DNA of 64,000 bases, from positions 186,001-250,000 of the forward strand of contig NZ_PYOD01000004.1 of the NCBI RefSeq assembly GCF_003026285.1, in the 5' to 3' direction. The notes under the pieces are model-generated. The model saw nothing but the letters and a program-made list of their open reading frames with translations. It was not told the origin of the DNA and ran no database searches. The position numbers and the translations under genes are program-made. Below, in pieces: positions 18,470 through 28,153 of the stretch (position 1 is the first letter of the stretch; the number at the start of each line of letters is the position of its first letter). The DNA comes from Photobacterium profundum (lineage in GTDB: Bacteria; Pseudomonadota; Gammaproteobacteria; Enterobacterales; Vibrionaceae).

Positions 18470-18501
18470 CAAGGTGCAGAAATGCCGAATCCTGCACCTT
18501 G
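18470..18501. terminator. Strong inverted repeat after malM, decayed member of a dispersed repeat family
   Basis: CAAGGTGCAG and CTGCACCTTG pair perfectly around 12 bases. The sequence GAATCCTGCACCTTGA with a following GTAGTTTGGAATAC matches the right end of the repeats at 33862 and 43513, so this copy looks like a MITE remnant now placed as a transcription end. Confidence 0.65.
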
Positions 18502-18585
18502 ATGTAGTTTGGAATACGAGCTGGTATTCATCAGCCTGTTCTATCTGCCTTCTCTTTCCGTTTTAAGCCTTTTGAGTTCTAATTC

Positions 18586-20385
18586 ATGACAGAAACAATT
18601 AAACCGAATGTACCTACAAAACATGTTGTTTATCAGGTTTTTACTCGCTTGTTTGGTAATACGAATACAACGAATAAGCCGTGGGGTACTCTTGAAGAAA
18701 ATGGCATCGGTAAATTTAATGATTTTACTGATAGAGCATTAAGCGAAATAAAGCAGCTAGGTGTTAGCCATATTTGGTATACCGGCGTGCCGCATCATGC
18801 TGTCGTACGTGACTACAGTGAATACGGGATTAATTCAGATCACCCCAGTGTTGTGAAGGGGCGAGCAGGATCCCCTTATGCTGTTAAAGATTACTATAAT
18901 GTCAATCCTGATTTGGCGGTTGATCCGGCTAACCGCCTCGAAGAATTCAAAGCGTTGATTAAGCGTAGCCATCGTCATGGTTTAAAAGTGATCATCGATA
19001 TTGTGCCAAATCACGTTGCACGCCGTTATCAAGGGATAACTAATCCTGCAGGGGTGGAAGATTTTGGCGCATCAGATGATACGACGTTGGTCTATCATCG
19101 AGATAACAATTTCTACTATATTCCTGATGAAGCGTTCACTGTTCCTGACGCTGAAAATGGTTATCTGCCATTGGGTGGTGAAGCGCATCCTGATCTCGAT
19201 ACGCCGTATGAAGAATTTCCGGCCAAATGGACGGGGAACGGTTCTCGCCTAGCAAAGCCACAATTTGATGATTGGTATGAAACTGTCAAAGTGAACTATG
19301 GTGTTAAGCCCGATGGTAGTAAAGACTTTGATGAACTGCCACAAGGCTTTAATAAGAAAGGTCACACCGAGCATTTTGAATTTTGGCAAGGTAAATCGGT
19401 GCCTGATTCTTGGATGAAGTTCCGTGATATTGCTTTGTACTGGTTGGCATTGGGTGTTGATGGGTTCCGCTATGATATGGCAGAAATGGTGCCGGTTGAG
19501 TTTTGGAGCTATATGAACTCCTCAATTAAACAGGTGAATCCAGAGGCATTTTTGATGGCTGAAGTGTACCAGCCTGACTTGTATCGTGATTATATTCATT
19601 TAGGTAAAATGGATTACCTCTACGATAAAGTTGATTTGTATGATGCACTAAAGCTTGTTATGCAAGGTCGTGGGTCAACCGATACCATTGTTGAGATCCA
19701 GCAGCAGTTGATGGATATTGAACATCATATGCTGCACTTCCTTGATAATCATGATGAACAGCGGGTAGCGAGTCCAGAGTTTGCTGGCGATGCCAATAAG
19801 GGTAAGCCTGCAATGTTAGTGTCAACAACGCTCAGTACTTCACCGACCATGATTTACAGTGGTCAGGAAGTTGGTGAAGCGGGTGCTAAAAATGCTGGAT
19901 TTGGCTTGCATTCAAGAACAACTATCTTTGATTATTTCGGTGTGCCAAGTCATCAGCGTTGGATGAACAATGGCGCGTTTGATGGTGCTCTACTGACGGA
20001 TGAAGAACACGAACTGCGTGATTTCTATCAACGTTTATTGAACTTCTCACTTACCAGTACCGCTATGCTTGGCGAATATCATGAAATTCACCGACATAAC
20101 AGAGAGCACAGTGATACTTACAACGAACAGCTATTCTGTTTTAGCCGTTATGATCAACAACAGAAGCTGTTAGTGGTTGCGAACTTTGCTGATCATGATC
20201 AGGGAATGGTTCAGATTAAGTTACCGTCATCACTGATCGATGCTTGGCAACTTGATAATGGAGAATACTCGCTCACCGAGCAACTAGATGATAATCACAC
20301 TGTAGTGTTGTCTGTTGCTAATGGGATTGGTGAACTGCAGCTCTTTATTGCTTCGCTGTCTTCAATGATTTTGCAATTGAATTAA
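18586..20385 (+). CDS. GH13 alpha-amylase-family enzyme (cytoplasmic)
   Basis: A 599-residue GH13 hydrolase without a signal peptide. The catalytic regions are DIVPNHVARRY (about 138-148), GVDGFRYDMAEMVP, FLMAEVYQPD and HFLDNHDEQR. The N-terminus HVVYQVFTRLFGN and the ISSW-like HIWYTGVPHHA are typical of bacterial GH13 amylases related to neopullulanase and cyclomaltodextrinase, but it lacks the large N-terminal starch-binding domain. The C-terminal about 100 residues form the usual beta sandwich. It lies just after malM and probably hydrolyses imported maltodextrins. Exact specificity is open. Confidence 0.85.
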   Translation: MTETIKPNVPTKHVVYQVFTRLFGNTNTTNKPWGTLEENGIGKFNDFTDRALSEIKQLGVSHIWYTGVPHHAVVRDYSEYGINSDHPSVVKGRAGSPYAVKDYYNVNPDLAVDPANRLEEFKALIKRSHRHGLKVIIDIVPNHVARRYQGITNPAGVEDFGASDDTTLVYHRDNNFYYIPDEAFTVPDAENGYLPLGGEAHPDLDTPYEEFPAKWTGNGSRLAKPQFDDWYETVKVNYGVKPDGSKDFDELPQGFNKKGHTEHFEFWQGKSVPDSWMKFRDIALYWLALGVDGFRYDMAEMVPVEFWSYMNSSIKQVNPEAFLMAEVYQPDLYRDYIHLGKMDYLYDKVDLYDALKLVMQGRGSTDTIVEIQQQLMDIEHHMLHFLDNHDEQRVASPEFAGDANKGKPAMLVSTTLSTSPTMIYSGQEVGEAGAKNAGFGLHSRTTIFDYFGVPSHQRWMNNGAFDGALLTDEEHELRDFYQRLLNFSLTSTAMLGEYHEIHRHNREHSDTYNEQLFCFSRYDQQQKLLVVANFADHDQGMVQIKLPSSLIDAWQLDNGEYSLTEQLDDNHTVVLSVANGIGELQLFIASLSSMILQLN

Positions 20386-20423
20386 TTTAGCTTGCGTAGC
20401 ACTCCCGTGACGAAAATATGTAG

Positions 20424-20449
20424 AGCCGCTGAATATCAGCGGCTTTTCT
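20424..20449 (+). terminator. Rho-independent terminator after the GH13 gene
   Basis: AGCCGCTGA and TCAGCGGCT form a perfect 9-bp stem with a 3-base loop and a T run. Confidence 0.85.
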
Positions 20450-20461
20450 ATTTTCATAAGG

Positions 20462-20608
20462 CTATTTTTTTGTAGGAGTGGTATCGCTAGTTGGAAAATA
20501 GGGGGTGCACCAGCCACGGTCTTCTATATACCAAGTGCAGTGTCCAGACGCCATCGCTACGTTAGCAAAGAATAGGCTAATGGCAATGAGTAAAGCTTTT
20601 AACTTCAT
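20462..20608 (-). CDS. Very small exported protein (48 residues)
   Basis: I placed the start at the ATG at 20608 because AAGGAG lies about 8 bp upstream and the product then opens with a clean signal peptide (MKLKALLIAISLFFANVAMA). The mature peptide is only about 28 residues: SGHCTWYIEDRGWCTPYF and a Thr/Pro-rich tail, with two cysteines 10 residues apart that could form a disulfide. No family is recognised. It lies on the strand opposite its mal-region neighbours. Confidence 0.6.
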   Translation of the reverse strand: MKLKALLIAISLFFANVAMASGHCTWYIEDRGWCTPYFPTSDTTPTKK

Positions 20609-20819
20609 AATTACTCTCCTTATGGAAGTGGTCATTGCATACATATAGAACAGATCCTTTTGTGATTTATTGCACAAAAGTTTTTTCATAGGATTTAATT
20701 TTAGTCATAAAAAATATGCTCTGACGTTGATTTGGATAATTTATTTATTTTAAAAGTGAGTGTCACGACTGATATTGAAAGGATTTCACTTCGTAATAGA
20801 GAGCCTCTATCCAACATAA

Positions 20820-20835
20820 TGTGTTCAGTTTCACA
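20820..20835. promoter_or_regulatory. CRP-like site upstream of the first malE
   Basis: TGTGT-N6-TCACA matches the CRP consensus at 9 of 10 positions, about 105 bp before the start codon. Confidence 0.65.
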
Positions 20836-20853
20836 GAGTTGAACAAAACTAGC

Positions 20854-20877
20854 GGGGGCGTAGGGAGGGGGATGATG
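20854..20877 (+). promoter_or_regulatory. Tandem MalT-box-like sites, first malE
   Basis: GGGGCGTAGG (20855-20864, 8 of 10) and GGGGATGATG (20868-20877, 9 of 10) match the MalT box GGGGAKGAGG. The same GGGGGCGTAGGG...GGATGATG arrangement recurs before the second malE. Confidence 0.65.
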
Positions 20878-20938
20878 CTCATTATACTGAGGGGGGGCAG
20901 AATGCATTCATCAATAAGAATAACAACGGAAATCAATT

Positions 20939-22123
20939 ATGAAACGTGTTCTTAAAACTCTGACTCTTTGTTCTATAACAACTGCACTGGCTTTTCCTAT
21001 GGCCGCTTCGGCGATGCAGGAAGGCGAAATTCTTATTTGGATTAATGGCGATAAAGGTTATGACGGTCTCGCTGAAGTTGGCCGTCTGTTTGAAGAAGAT
21101 ACTGGTGTTAAAGTAAACGTTCAGTACCCTGATTCGCTAGAATCAAAATTCCAGCAGGTTGCTGCGACGGGTGGTGGTCCGGATATTATTTTCTGGGCGC
21201 ATGACCGTTTTGGTGGTTACGCAAAATCAGGTCTACTCGCAGAAGTTAAACCATCTGCAGAATTCAAGGGCAAGTTAGTTGATTTCAGTTGGGATGCTGT
21301 GACTTATGACGGTAAGTTAGTGGGTTACCCTGTTGCTGTTGAATCGCCATCGCTTATTTATAACAAAGATCTATTGGCTGAGGCTCCTGCAACTTGGGAA
21401 GAGTTGATTGCCATCGAAAAAGAAATGAATGCGAAAGGCAAGAAAGCCATCATGTGGGATGTGAAGAATGCTTATTTCACATGGCCAATGATTTCGGCAA
21501 ATGGCGGTTACGCTTTCAAGAAAACTGAAAATGGTTTTGATGGCAAACAAATAGGTGTTAACAGCGAAGCAGGTATTGCTGGTTTAAGCTTCTTGGTTGA
21601 TTTAGCGAAGAAAGGTGTCGTCTCTCCTGATATGGATTACGCCGTTGCAGAATCTGAATTTAACAAAGGCAACGTGGCGATGACCATCAATGGTCCATGG
21701 TCGTGGGGTAACCTTGAAAAATCTAAAATCAACTACGGTGTCGCTGTTCTGCCAACGTTGAATGGCGGTAAATCAAACCCATTCGTTGGTGTATTAAGTG
21801 CAGGTATTAATGCTGCGAGCCCGAACCAAGATTTGTCAGTTGAATTCCTTGAGAATTATCTACTGACTAATGAAGGCCTTAAGACTGTCAATGACGACAA
21901 ACCATTAGGTGCCGTTACGTTGAAGTCATACCAACACATTTTGTCTAAAGACAGCCGAATTGCAGCAACGATGACCAATGCTGAAAATGGTGAAATTATG
22001 CCTAATATTCCGGAAATGACGGCATATTGGTTTGCTGAAGGTGCCGCGATTGAAAACGCATTGCTAGGCCGTCAAACCGTGAAAGAAGCGCTTGATACAG
22101 CGGCTTCTCAAATCAAAAAATAA
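20939..22123 (+). CDS. malE: Maltose/maltodextrin-binding protein (orphan paralog)
   Basis: A periplasmic solute-binding protein of 394 residues, with a signal peptide ([20 protein letters not shown], cut after SAMQ or ASA). The mature start [21 protein letters not shown] and the [40 protein letters not shown] and [10 protein letters not shown] segments are those of MalE. It is very similar to the second MalE at 28154 but has no malFG next to it; a GH133-type gene follows instead. It may feed the same MalFGK transporter with a different ligand range. A hairpin after the gene could favour malE over the downstream gene. Confidence 0.92.
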   Translation: MKRVLKTLTLCSITTALAFPMAASAMQEGEILIWINGDKGYDGLAEVGRLFEEDTGVKVNVQYPDSLESKFQQVAATGGGPDIIFWAHDRFGGYAKSGLLAEVKPSAEFKGKLVDFSWDAVTYDGKLVGYPVAVESPSLIYNKDLLAEAPATWEELIAIEKEMNAKGKKAIMWDVKNAYFTWPMISANGGYAFKKTENGFDGKQIGVNSEAGIAGLSFLVDLAKKGVVSPDMDYAVAESEFNKGNVAMTINGPWSWGNLEKSKINYGVAVLPTLNGGKSNPFVGVLSAGINAASPNQDLSVEFLENYLLTNEGLKTVNDDKPLGAVTLKSYQHILSKDSRIAATMTNAENGEIMPNIPEMTAYWFAEGAAIENALLGRQTVKEALDTAASQIKK

Positions 22124-22162
22124 GTCGATTCTTAGCCTGTAGCAGGCTGTAATCATCAATTC

Positions 22163-22190
22163 AATGCGCAGGCCTAGTCTGCGCATTTTG
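22163..22190 (+). terminator. Hairpin between malE and the GH133-type gene
   Basis: AATGCGCAG and CTGCGCATT form a 9-bp stem with a 7-base loop and only a short T-rich tail. It is likely a partial terminator that lets some transcripts reach the next gene. Confidence 0.55.
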
Positions 22191-22261
22191 CTTTCTGAAT
22201 GACCTATTTCGACAATGAATATAAAGCAGATAGCGGCATCTATTACTGATAAGGAATACAA

Positions 22262-25057
22262 GTGAACAGGTTAGCACAAGCACCATATAACGAGCAGCTG
22301 TACGTTAAAGGTACATTTAATGGCTGGGGTGATGACACTCCGATGTCTTACCTTGGTGAAGGCTGTTATCAGGCTGTAATTTGCCTTTCGGCGGATCAGC
22401 ATAGTTTCAAAATTACCGATCAGCAGGGTAGTGAGTTGCTGACTTTTTCTGCTGATAAATACAAAGCAGTAGCGTGCGCTGTCGATCAGGTTCAGTCTTT
22501 AATGACAGCGAAGGGGATTGGCAATGATCTGACGTTTCTAGCACCTAGCACTGGATTGTATACGGTTACTTTGACAGTGATAGATACGCAGCCGTCACTA
22601 CTGATTTCATTCGGTGGTGAGAATAACGATGCCGAACCTGATCGTGAACTTATTCAAGCTGAGTTTGTTATCCAATCAAAAACTGGCACGCTACTCGCTA
22701 AAATAAAGCCAGTTCTAAAACCAAAAGATCTATTTGAGCAATTGGCTATTCAGGCGAGTGAAAGTACGCCGTTTGTGTTTGGCGACAATGTCGATGGTTA
22801 TTATGAAGGTGCAACCCATGGTTTTGTTGCCGCCGGTAAATACCGCCATAAGCAGGGTTGGTATCTAGGGACGTTTGCATCGTTTGTTGATGGTGCTATT
22901 AATAATAAAAATGATGCTCAGAGCGCAGAGATTCTACCTTACGGTGTGACACATTATTATCCAAACCAAGCGTTAGATACGATGATGCTATTTTCGCAGC
23001 AACGCGCATCAGCATTAACCGTTTCTTCGGAAAATGCAGCAACCTTGGCTATTGCTCCCCAGCTTAACCTTGCGATTAATGCTTCGTCGGTAAAAGTTTT
23101 CGATAACGGAATGGTGTATGCACTTGATTCATCTTTGCGTCAGGAAAATACACCATCTTTTATCGCTATTTGTGCGAATAAGTCTTTCCGATTTAGGGAA
23201 GAAACGTTCACCGAGGTGCCTGCGCTGAAAGAGGTGATGCACCTAAGTGGCAGTCATGTTAAACCTGTGATTGAAACCAGCCAAAAAGAAACCAGCTTCA
23301 CCGTTTATCTGGCCTTTGCTGAGACAGAAGAGCAGGCCATTAAGCAGGCTAATGCGCTGCTGGAGCAAGATGGCTATACACTGCATCAGCAGCAAACCTA
23401 TGACATGTTGACACAGTCTTACCTATGGACCTCAGATCTTGAATACAACCGAGCATTAATGTGGGCAAAGGCATCGGGTAAAGTTTTTGTCTCTAATGAA
23501 TTTGGTAAAGGGATTTGGGCGGGCTTACCTTGGTTCAAAGATTGTTGGGGACGTGACTCTTTCATAGCTTTGCCGGGCATTACATTGGTTAATGGTGACT
23601 TCGATGATGCTAAGACCATCATTGATAACTTCGCCTCTATGCAGCTAACCGATGATCAAAGCTTAAATTATGGTCGGATCCCGAACCGTGTTACCAGCTT
23701 GACCAACATTATCTATAACACGACGGATGGTACACCGTGGATGGTGCGGGAAGTATGGGATTACTTGCGTTATAGCGGTGATCTTGATTATGCGAAAACG
23801 ATCTACCCGATCGTGCAGACATACATTGATGGGATTGAGAAGAATTATCTGGATCAATACGGCTTGATGACTCACCGTGATCCTGATACTTGGATGGACG
23901 CCAAGTTAGAAGGCAAAGTACCTTGGTCGGCAAGGGGTAACCGCGCCAATGATATTCAGGCGTTGTGGTATACCAGCCTGAAGGTAGCGATTGAATTGGC
24001 TCGGCTGAATCAGGATCAGGCGTCTGCTTTGCGCTATCGTGCAATGGCAGATAAGGTGCAATTCAGTTTCCAAAAGATGTTCTGGGATGAGCAGACTGAA
24101 ATGCTGGCCGATCGCTTGAAGGAAGATGACAGCCGTGATTTGCAGGTACGCCCAAATCAGCTAATGACCTTAACGGTACCTTTTGATGGTGGCTTGGTTG
24201 ATAAGTTGATTGGTGCGAAGGTAGTGAAAAATGCAGTGAGTGAATTATTGTACCCATGGGGAATCACGTCACTATCGCAGTATGATCCTGATTTCCACCC
24301 GTTTCATGCCAATCGAGATGAATACCATAAAGATGCGGCTTACCATAACGGAACGATTTGGGGCTGGAATGCTGGCTTTACTGTCTCAAGTTTGGTGAAG
24401 TATGGTTATGCTGATTTTGCTTATGAGCTAACAAAAAACCTATCCCAACAGATTTTATCTATTGGTCATCGCGGGGCAATGAGCGAAAACCTAGATGCTT
24501 TCCTGAGCACAGAAGGAGGATTGACGACGACGGGAACCTATGCACAAGCATGGTCTGTGTCAGAATTTACTCGTAACGGCTATCAGGATTATATGGGCTT
24601 TTCGCCGAACCTCTTGGCCGATAAGGTAACATTGGCTCCTTGTCTACCTTCATCGTGGCTGTCTGCACAGGCGGTATTGTGTTTTGGTAACAATAATGCT
24701 TTGAATGTTAGTTTTGAACGAGCAGTAAACGGCGCAGAAAACTATCAACTGAGTTACCGACATGTATCTGGAGAGCAGCTTGAATTAGTATTGTTTGCGG
24801 ATGATAAAGCCAAATATCAACTCAATCTTGAACTTGGAAAGCAGGTTGTGACGGTCAGCTTTGATCCAATAAAAGCTGTTGCAGAGGTGAACGGTAAACG
24901 TGTGGGTCTTATTTGTGTGCAACCGAGTTATCAGGCACAAATTGGTGAGTTGCAATTTGCGCAACCGGATTTGGAACTTGATTTCAGAGTGCTAAAAAAT
25001 CAACATGTTTTACAGCGACAGGTTGAATCGAAAGGTTTTGCTAAGGCAACAGATTAA
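22262..25057 (+). CDS. Amylo-alpha-1,6-glucosidase-type debranching enzyme (GH133-like) with N-terminal CBM48-like domain
   Basis: A 931-residue protein starting with GTG at 22262 behind AAGGAAT. Residues about 10-110 look like a CBM48-type domain (LYVKGTFNGWGDDTPM, then HSFKITDQQG). A central beta-rich region precedes an (alpha/alpha)6-type catalytic domain from about 390 to 800, with WFKDCWGRDSFIALPG, DGTPWMVREVWDYL, HRDPDTWMDAK and HNGTIWGWNAGF, as in the C-terminal domain of glycogen debranching enzymes. It would remove alpha-1,6-linked glucose from dextrins in the cytoplasm, by inversion. It is unrelated in fold to GlgX, so the locus has two kinds of debrancher. Confidence 0.85.
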   Translation: MNRLAQAPYNEQLYVKGTFNGWGDDTPMSYLGEGCYQAVICLSADQHSFKITDQQGSELLTFSADKYKAVACAVDQVQSLMTAKGIGNDLTFLAPSTGLYTVTLTVIDTQPSLLISFGGENNDAEPDRELIQAEFVIQSKTGTLLAKIKPVLKPKDLFEQLAIQASESTPFVFGDNVDGYYEGATHGFVAAGKYRHKQGWYLGTFASFVDGAINNKNDAQSAEILPYGVTHYYPNQALDTMMLFSQQRASALTVSSENAATLAIAPQLNLAINASSVKVFDNGMVYALDSSLRQENTPSFIAICANKSFRFREETFTEVPALKEVMHLSGSHVKPVIETSQKETSFTVYLAFAETEEQAIKQANALLEQDGYTLHQQQTYDMLTQSYLWTSDLEYNRALMWAKASGKVFVSNEFGKGIWAGLPWFKDCWGRDSFIALPGITLVNGDFDDAKTIIDNFASMQLTDDQSLNYGRIPNRVTSLTNIIYNTTDGTPWMVREVWDYLRYSGDLDYAKTIYPIVQTYIDGIEKNYLDQYGLMTHRDPDTWMDAKLEGKVPWSARGNRANDIQALWYTSLKVAIELARLNQDQASALRYRAMADKVQFSFQKMFWDEQTEMLADRLKEDDSRDLQVRPNQLMTLTVPFDGGLVDKLIGAKVVKNAVSELLYPWGITSLSQYDPDFHPFHANRDEYHKDAAYHNGTIWGWNAGFTVSSLVKYGYADFAYELTKNLSQQILSIGHRGAMSENLDAFLSTEGGLTTTGTYAQAWSVSEFTRNGYQDYMGFSPNLLADKVTLAPCLPSSWLSAQAVLCFGNNNALNVSFERAVNGAENYQLSYRHVSGEQLELVLFADDKAKYQLNLELGKQVVTVSFDPIKAVAEVNGKRVGLICVQPSYQAQIGELQFAQPDLELDFRVLKNQHVLQRQVESKGFAKATD

Positions 25058-25108
25058 GTGAATTAACGCGGTGCTTTTATAAAGACAGAATTGTATAAAG
25101 AAAGAAAT

Positions 25109-25132
25109 GCTGCCCAATGGGCAGCGTTTCTG
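25109..25132 (+). terminator. Rho-independent terminator
   Basis: GCTGCCC-AAT-GGGCAGC with a modest T-rich tail, after the GH133-type gene. Confidence 0.75.
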
Positions 25133-25177
25133 TATTAATGACCATAGCTGCTTACTGCTACTAGGTTGTTATCGGTA

Positions 25178-25357
25178 TTATTCATCGATAAAGATTTTCT
25201 CTTCTATCGAGTAGGGTTCATTTTCATCATAAAGGTTGTCTTTACCTCTAAGCTGCTTCATTTGGGTTTCAAGCGCTTTTGCTTCCTGATAGTTACCTTC
25301 TTGATAAGCCATATAGATTAGCTGTTCGATATCTTCGATTCTGTCGTGGCTGCTCAT
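25178..25357 (-). CDS. Small acidic hypothetical protein (59 residues)
   Basis: I chose the ATG at 25357 because GAGG lies 8 bp upstream; an in-frame TTG at 25375 is possible. The protein MSSHDRIEDIEQLIYMAYQE... is acidic and mostly helical, with a TPR-like AYQEGNYQEAKALETQM segment, and an extended acidic tail. No family is recognised. It sits between the debranching enzyme and the esterase, on the esterase strand, and could be its downstream partner. Confidence 0.55.
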   Translation of the reverse strand: MSSHDRIEDIEQLIYMAYQEGNYQEAKALETQMKQLRGKDNLYDENEPYSIEEKIFIDE

Positions 25358-25463
25358 GTCATGATCCTCTATCAAAGAGACTGCTGATTATCTCTATCTG
25401 TTTAGTTACACCATTGATGGTGTCGCTAATCCCTTACCAGTATAAGTTTAGGTGTGTGGCCGT

Positions 25464-26324
25464 TTAACGGCAATAAAGTTGTTCAACCATGACCGGGAAG
25501 CGTCTTGCCCATGCACTTTCACTGTGAACCGCATCTTCTTCAATAAGCAGTTTGCAGCTTATTTTCTTATCTTTTTCTTGCAGCTGGTGGTGGAAGCGTT
25601 TTGCACTATTAAGGTAAAGATTTGGAAAGTAGCTCAATGTGTGGTCGCTGGTTTCGTTTGTCCCTATATCCATATAGATATTGATAGGTGCTGTAATTGG
25701 GGTCTCTTGAATACAGTTGCTCATGTCCGCTTCAGCAAACCAAAATGCGGGTGAAAATACTCCGATGCAGCCGAATACGGTTTGGTATCGCAATGCGATG
25801 TATAAACTGATCAGCCCGCCCATTGAACTACCTGCTATCGTATTGTATTCGCGTTGATGAAGAGTACGATAATGCTGGTCGATATAGGGTTTTAGGGTTT
25901 CGACGATAAAAGCACTATAAGCTTCACCTTCGCCACCTAGAGTCTGTCTGGTATCGCCCCAGCAATGGAGCTCTGCGATAGGATTAAATGGCCAAGGAGA
26001 GTACTCATCCGAACGCCCCAAGCCATTTTTCAGTGGGCTATTATCAATAGCAACGAGAATAATGCCATCAGTTTTCCCTTGCTGTTGCATGTGATCGAGG
26101 TGTTCGCCAGCTTGCCAACTCATACCTGCAATACAGAGACTTGGTTCAAAGACATTTTGCCCATCATGCATATAGATAACCGGATAGCGCTTTGTACTAC
26201 TGTAATAGTCCGCTGGAAGATAAACTCGAATACAGCGCTGACGTTTTAGCTGGGGCATATCAAAGGTTGGTAATAGAACCATTCTATCTGGATCATAGGT
26301 TTTAACTCGAGCGTCAAAGATCAT
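25464..26324 (-). CDS. Alpha/beta-hydrolase esterase (PF00756, esterase D-like)
   Basis: A 286-residue protein with the putative-esterase fold. Seen: YPVIYMHDGQNVF (oxyanion/strand region), the nucleophile elbow GSSMGGLISLY, and a late histidine in EEDAVHSESAWARR. There is no signal peptide, so it is cytoplasmic. Members of PF00756 hydrolyse small esters, S-formylglutathione or siderophores. Its place between a debrancher and malK suggests an ester-modified sugar substrate, for instance an acetylated maltodextrin, but this is inference only. Confidence 0.8.
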   Translation of the reverse strand: MIFDARVKTYDPDRMVLLPTFDMPQLKRQRCIRVYLPADYYSSTKRYPVIYMHDGQNVFEPSLCIAGMSWQAGEHLDHMQQQGKTDGIILVAIDNSPLKNGLGRSDEYSPWPFNPIAELHCWGDTRQTLGGEGEAYSAFIVETLKPYIDQHYRTLHQREYNTIAGSSMGGLISLYIALRYQTVFGCIGVFSPAFWFAEADMSNCIQETPITAPINIYMDIGTNETSDHTLSYFPNLYLNSAKRFHHQLQEKDKKISCKLLIEEDAVHSESAWARRFPVMVEQLYCR

Positions 26325-26359
26325 GTAAAGCTCCGTCTTAGTACTGTAAAATTCAGATA

Positions 26360-26400
26360 CAAAAAAAGCGCTGTCGTATGAATGAGCAGCGCTTTTTGTT
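26360..26400 (-). terminator. Terminator after malK
   Basis: AAAAAGCGCTG and CAGCGCTTTTT pair around a 13-base loop. Read leftward it gives a T-run after the malK stop. Confidence 0.75.
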
Positions 26401-26419
26401 ATAGAGCAAAATAGAAGGG

Positions 26420-27529
26420 CTATATGCCGGTTTCTTGGTATAGACGACGGCAGGCACGACCATCGCTATGGAATAAATGACAACGGTGTGCAGGTATGCC
26501 CACTTTAAAGCTATCACCAGCTTCTACTTGTAGTGTATCCGGACGACGATAGATGAAATCTGCATCCACGTGATCTAGGTGGATATAGGCTTGAGTTTCG
26601 TAGCCTAGTTTCTCGACAACCTGTATTGTACCCTCGATGCTTGCATCACCTTCTTCAGCTGATAAAAGGTGTTCTGGGCGAATACCCAGTGACATACGAT
26701 CGCCTTTCGTGACTGTTGTGCCGTCAACAGGGATCCAGAATGCTTTTCCATCAGCCGTTTGTACCATTACGCGCTCATCTTCAACTTGCTCGATAAACAC
26801 ACTCATGAAGTTCATCTTTGGTGAGCCGATGAAGCCAGCAACAAAGCGATTCTGTGGGTAATGGTATAACTCTAGTGGTTTACCGACCTGAGAAACATAA
26901 CCACCATCAAGAACCACGATTTTTTCAGCCATGGTCATTGCTTCTATTTGATCATGCGTTACGTAGATCATGGTACAGCCGAGTTGTTTGTGCAGTTTGG
27001 CAATTTCGATGCGCATTTGAACACGAAGCGCGGCATCTAGATTCGATAGTGGTTCATCAAGCAGGAATACATCGGGCTGAGACACAATGGTACGACCGAT
27101 TGCAACACGTTGGCGTTGACCACCAGAAAGCGATTTAGGCTGACGGTCCAGCAAGTGACCAAGCTGAAGAATATCAGCTGCGTTATTAACGCGTTTTTTG
27201 ATCTCGCTCTTATCTGCTTTGGCTAATTTCATACCGAAAGACATATTGTCGAAGAGATTTAAGTGCGGATAAAGAGCATATGATTGGAATACCATACCAA
27301 CCCCGCGATCAGAAGGCGGAACGTCATTCATGCGTTCTTTGCCGAAGTATAAATCGCCCGACGTGATATCTTCCAAACCAGCGATGCAACGAAGAAGAGT
27401 TGATTTACCACAGCCTGATGGACCAACAAATACTACAAATTCCCCTTCAGCGATCTCGAGATCAACATTTTTGGAAATCAGGTTATCTCCATATGCTTTA
27501 CATACATTTCGTAAAGTGACACTCGTCAT
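26420..27529 (-). CDS. malK: Maltose/maltodextrin ABC transporter ATP-binding protein
   Basis: The ATPase of the maltose importer, 369 residues when started at the ATG at 27529, which has AAGG just upstream (a longer frame to 27562 lacks support). Walker [10 protein letters not shown] (about 36-44), signature [13 protein letters not shown] (about 134-146), Walker [14 protein letters not shown] and the switch histidine in [10 protein letters not shown] are all present. The C-terminal regulatory (OB-fold) domain includes GIRPEHL and in E. coli binds MalT and EIIA-Glc. It diverges from malEFG, as in E. coli, but the gap is wider (624 bp). Confidence 0.95.
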   Translation of the reverse strand: MTSVTLRNVCKAYGDNLISKNVDLEIAEGEFVVFVGPSGCGKSTLLRCIAGLEDITSGDLYFGKERMNDVPPSDRGVGMVFQSYALYPHLNLFDNMSFGMKLAKADKSEIKKRVNNAADILQLGHLLDRQPKSLSGGQRQRVAIGRTIVSQPDVFLLDEPLSNLDAALRVQMRIEIAKLHKQLGCTMIYVTHDQIEAMTMAEKIVVLDGGYVSQVGKPLELYHYPQNRFVAGFIGSPKMNFMSVFIEQVEDERVMVQTADGKAFWIPVDGTTVTKGDRMSLGIRPEHLLSAEEGDASIEGTIQVVEKLGYETQAYIHLDHVDADFIYRRPDTLQVEAGDSFKVGIPAHRCHLFHSDGRACRRLYQETGI

Positions 27530-28153
27530 CGAGCCTTTTCCTCTAAGTTGTGTTGCCTGCAAGACCTTATTAATAAGACATAGTATTCATGCCGAGTCTT
27601 GCGGGTAAAGAATTTTTTGGTGTAGTGAAGAAAAAAATGGGTAGCGTAAGTATCATCCAGGCAGTGGAAGAATGGCTACCCTGACCAAATTCCTACTACT
27701 TACTTCCCCAAGAAGTAATAGGATGCTGTCGTTTTCAATAAAGTGTTATTAAAAATTAAAATCTGCATAAAGCAGAACAGTTAGAGCTTCTTCATCTACC
27801 CCATAGGGTATGTTTGTCATCTTACGCAACTATCATTATGAAACATCATCCTTGAAAAGAATTTAAAAGGGGGATAAAGGGGGGAGGAGTGTTTGGATCA
27901 CACTTTGATATACCGGTTACTGATGTGCCCTTTTAATCCAAGTACTATGTGCGTTGCATCACAATCACGCCTCGTTTTTAGAACTGCGTCACAAATTGAA
28001 ATGACGGAGATCACGCTTTTAAATCTTAGGTATGGGGGCGTAGGGCTCAGGATGATGCCGAGGGGCCATTACTGGTAGATGATACAGACTGCAAATTGTG
28101 CTGCAGAGGATTTTCTGGAGTACAACATATAACAATCATGAAGGATGTTAGCA
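27530..28153. promoter_or_regulatory. Divergent malK / malEFG control region
   Basis: No gene is visible. MalT-box-like sites occur at 27870-27879 (GGGGATAAAG, 8 of 10) and 27881-27890 (GGGGAGGAGT, 9 of 10), 11 bp apart, and again at 28035-28044 (GGGGCGTAGG) with GGATGATG at 28051-28058. A weaker CRP-like AATGA-N6-TCACG lies at 28000-28015. Two groups of boxes about 160 bp apart with a CRP-like site between is the layout of the E. coli malKp-malEp region. Confidence 0.65.
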
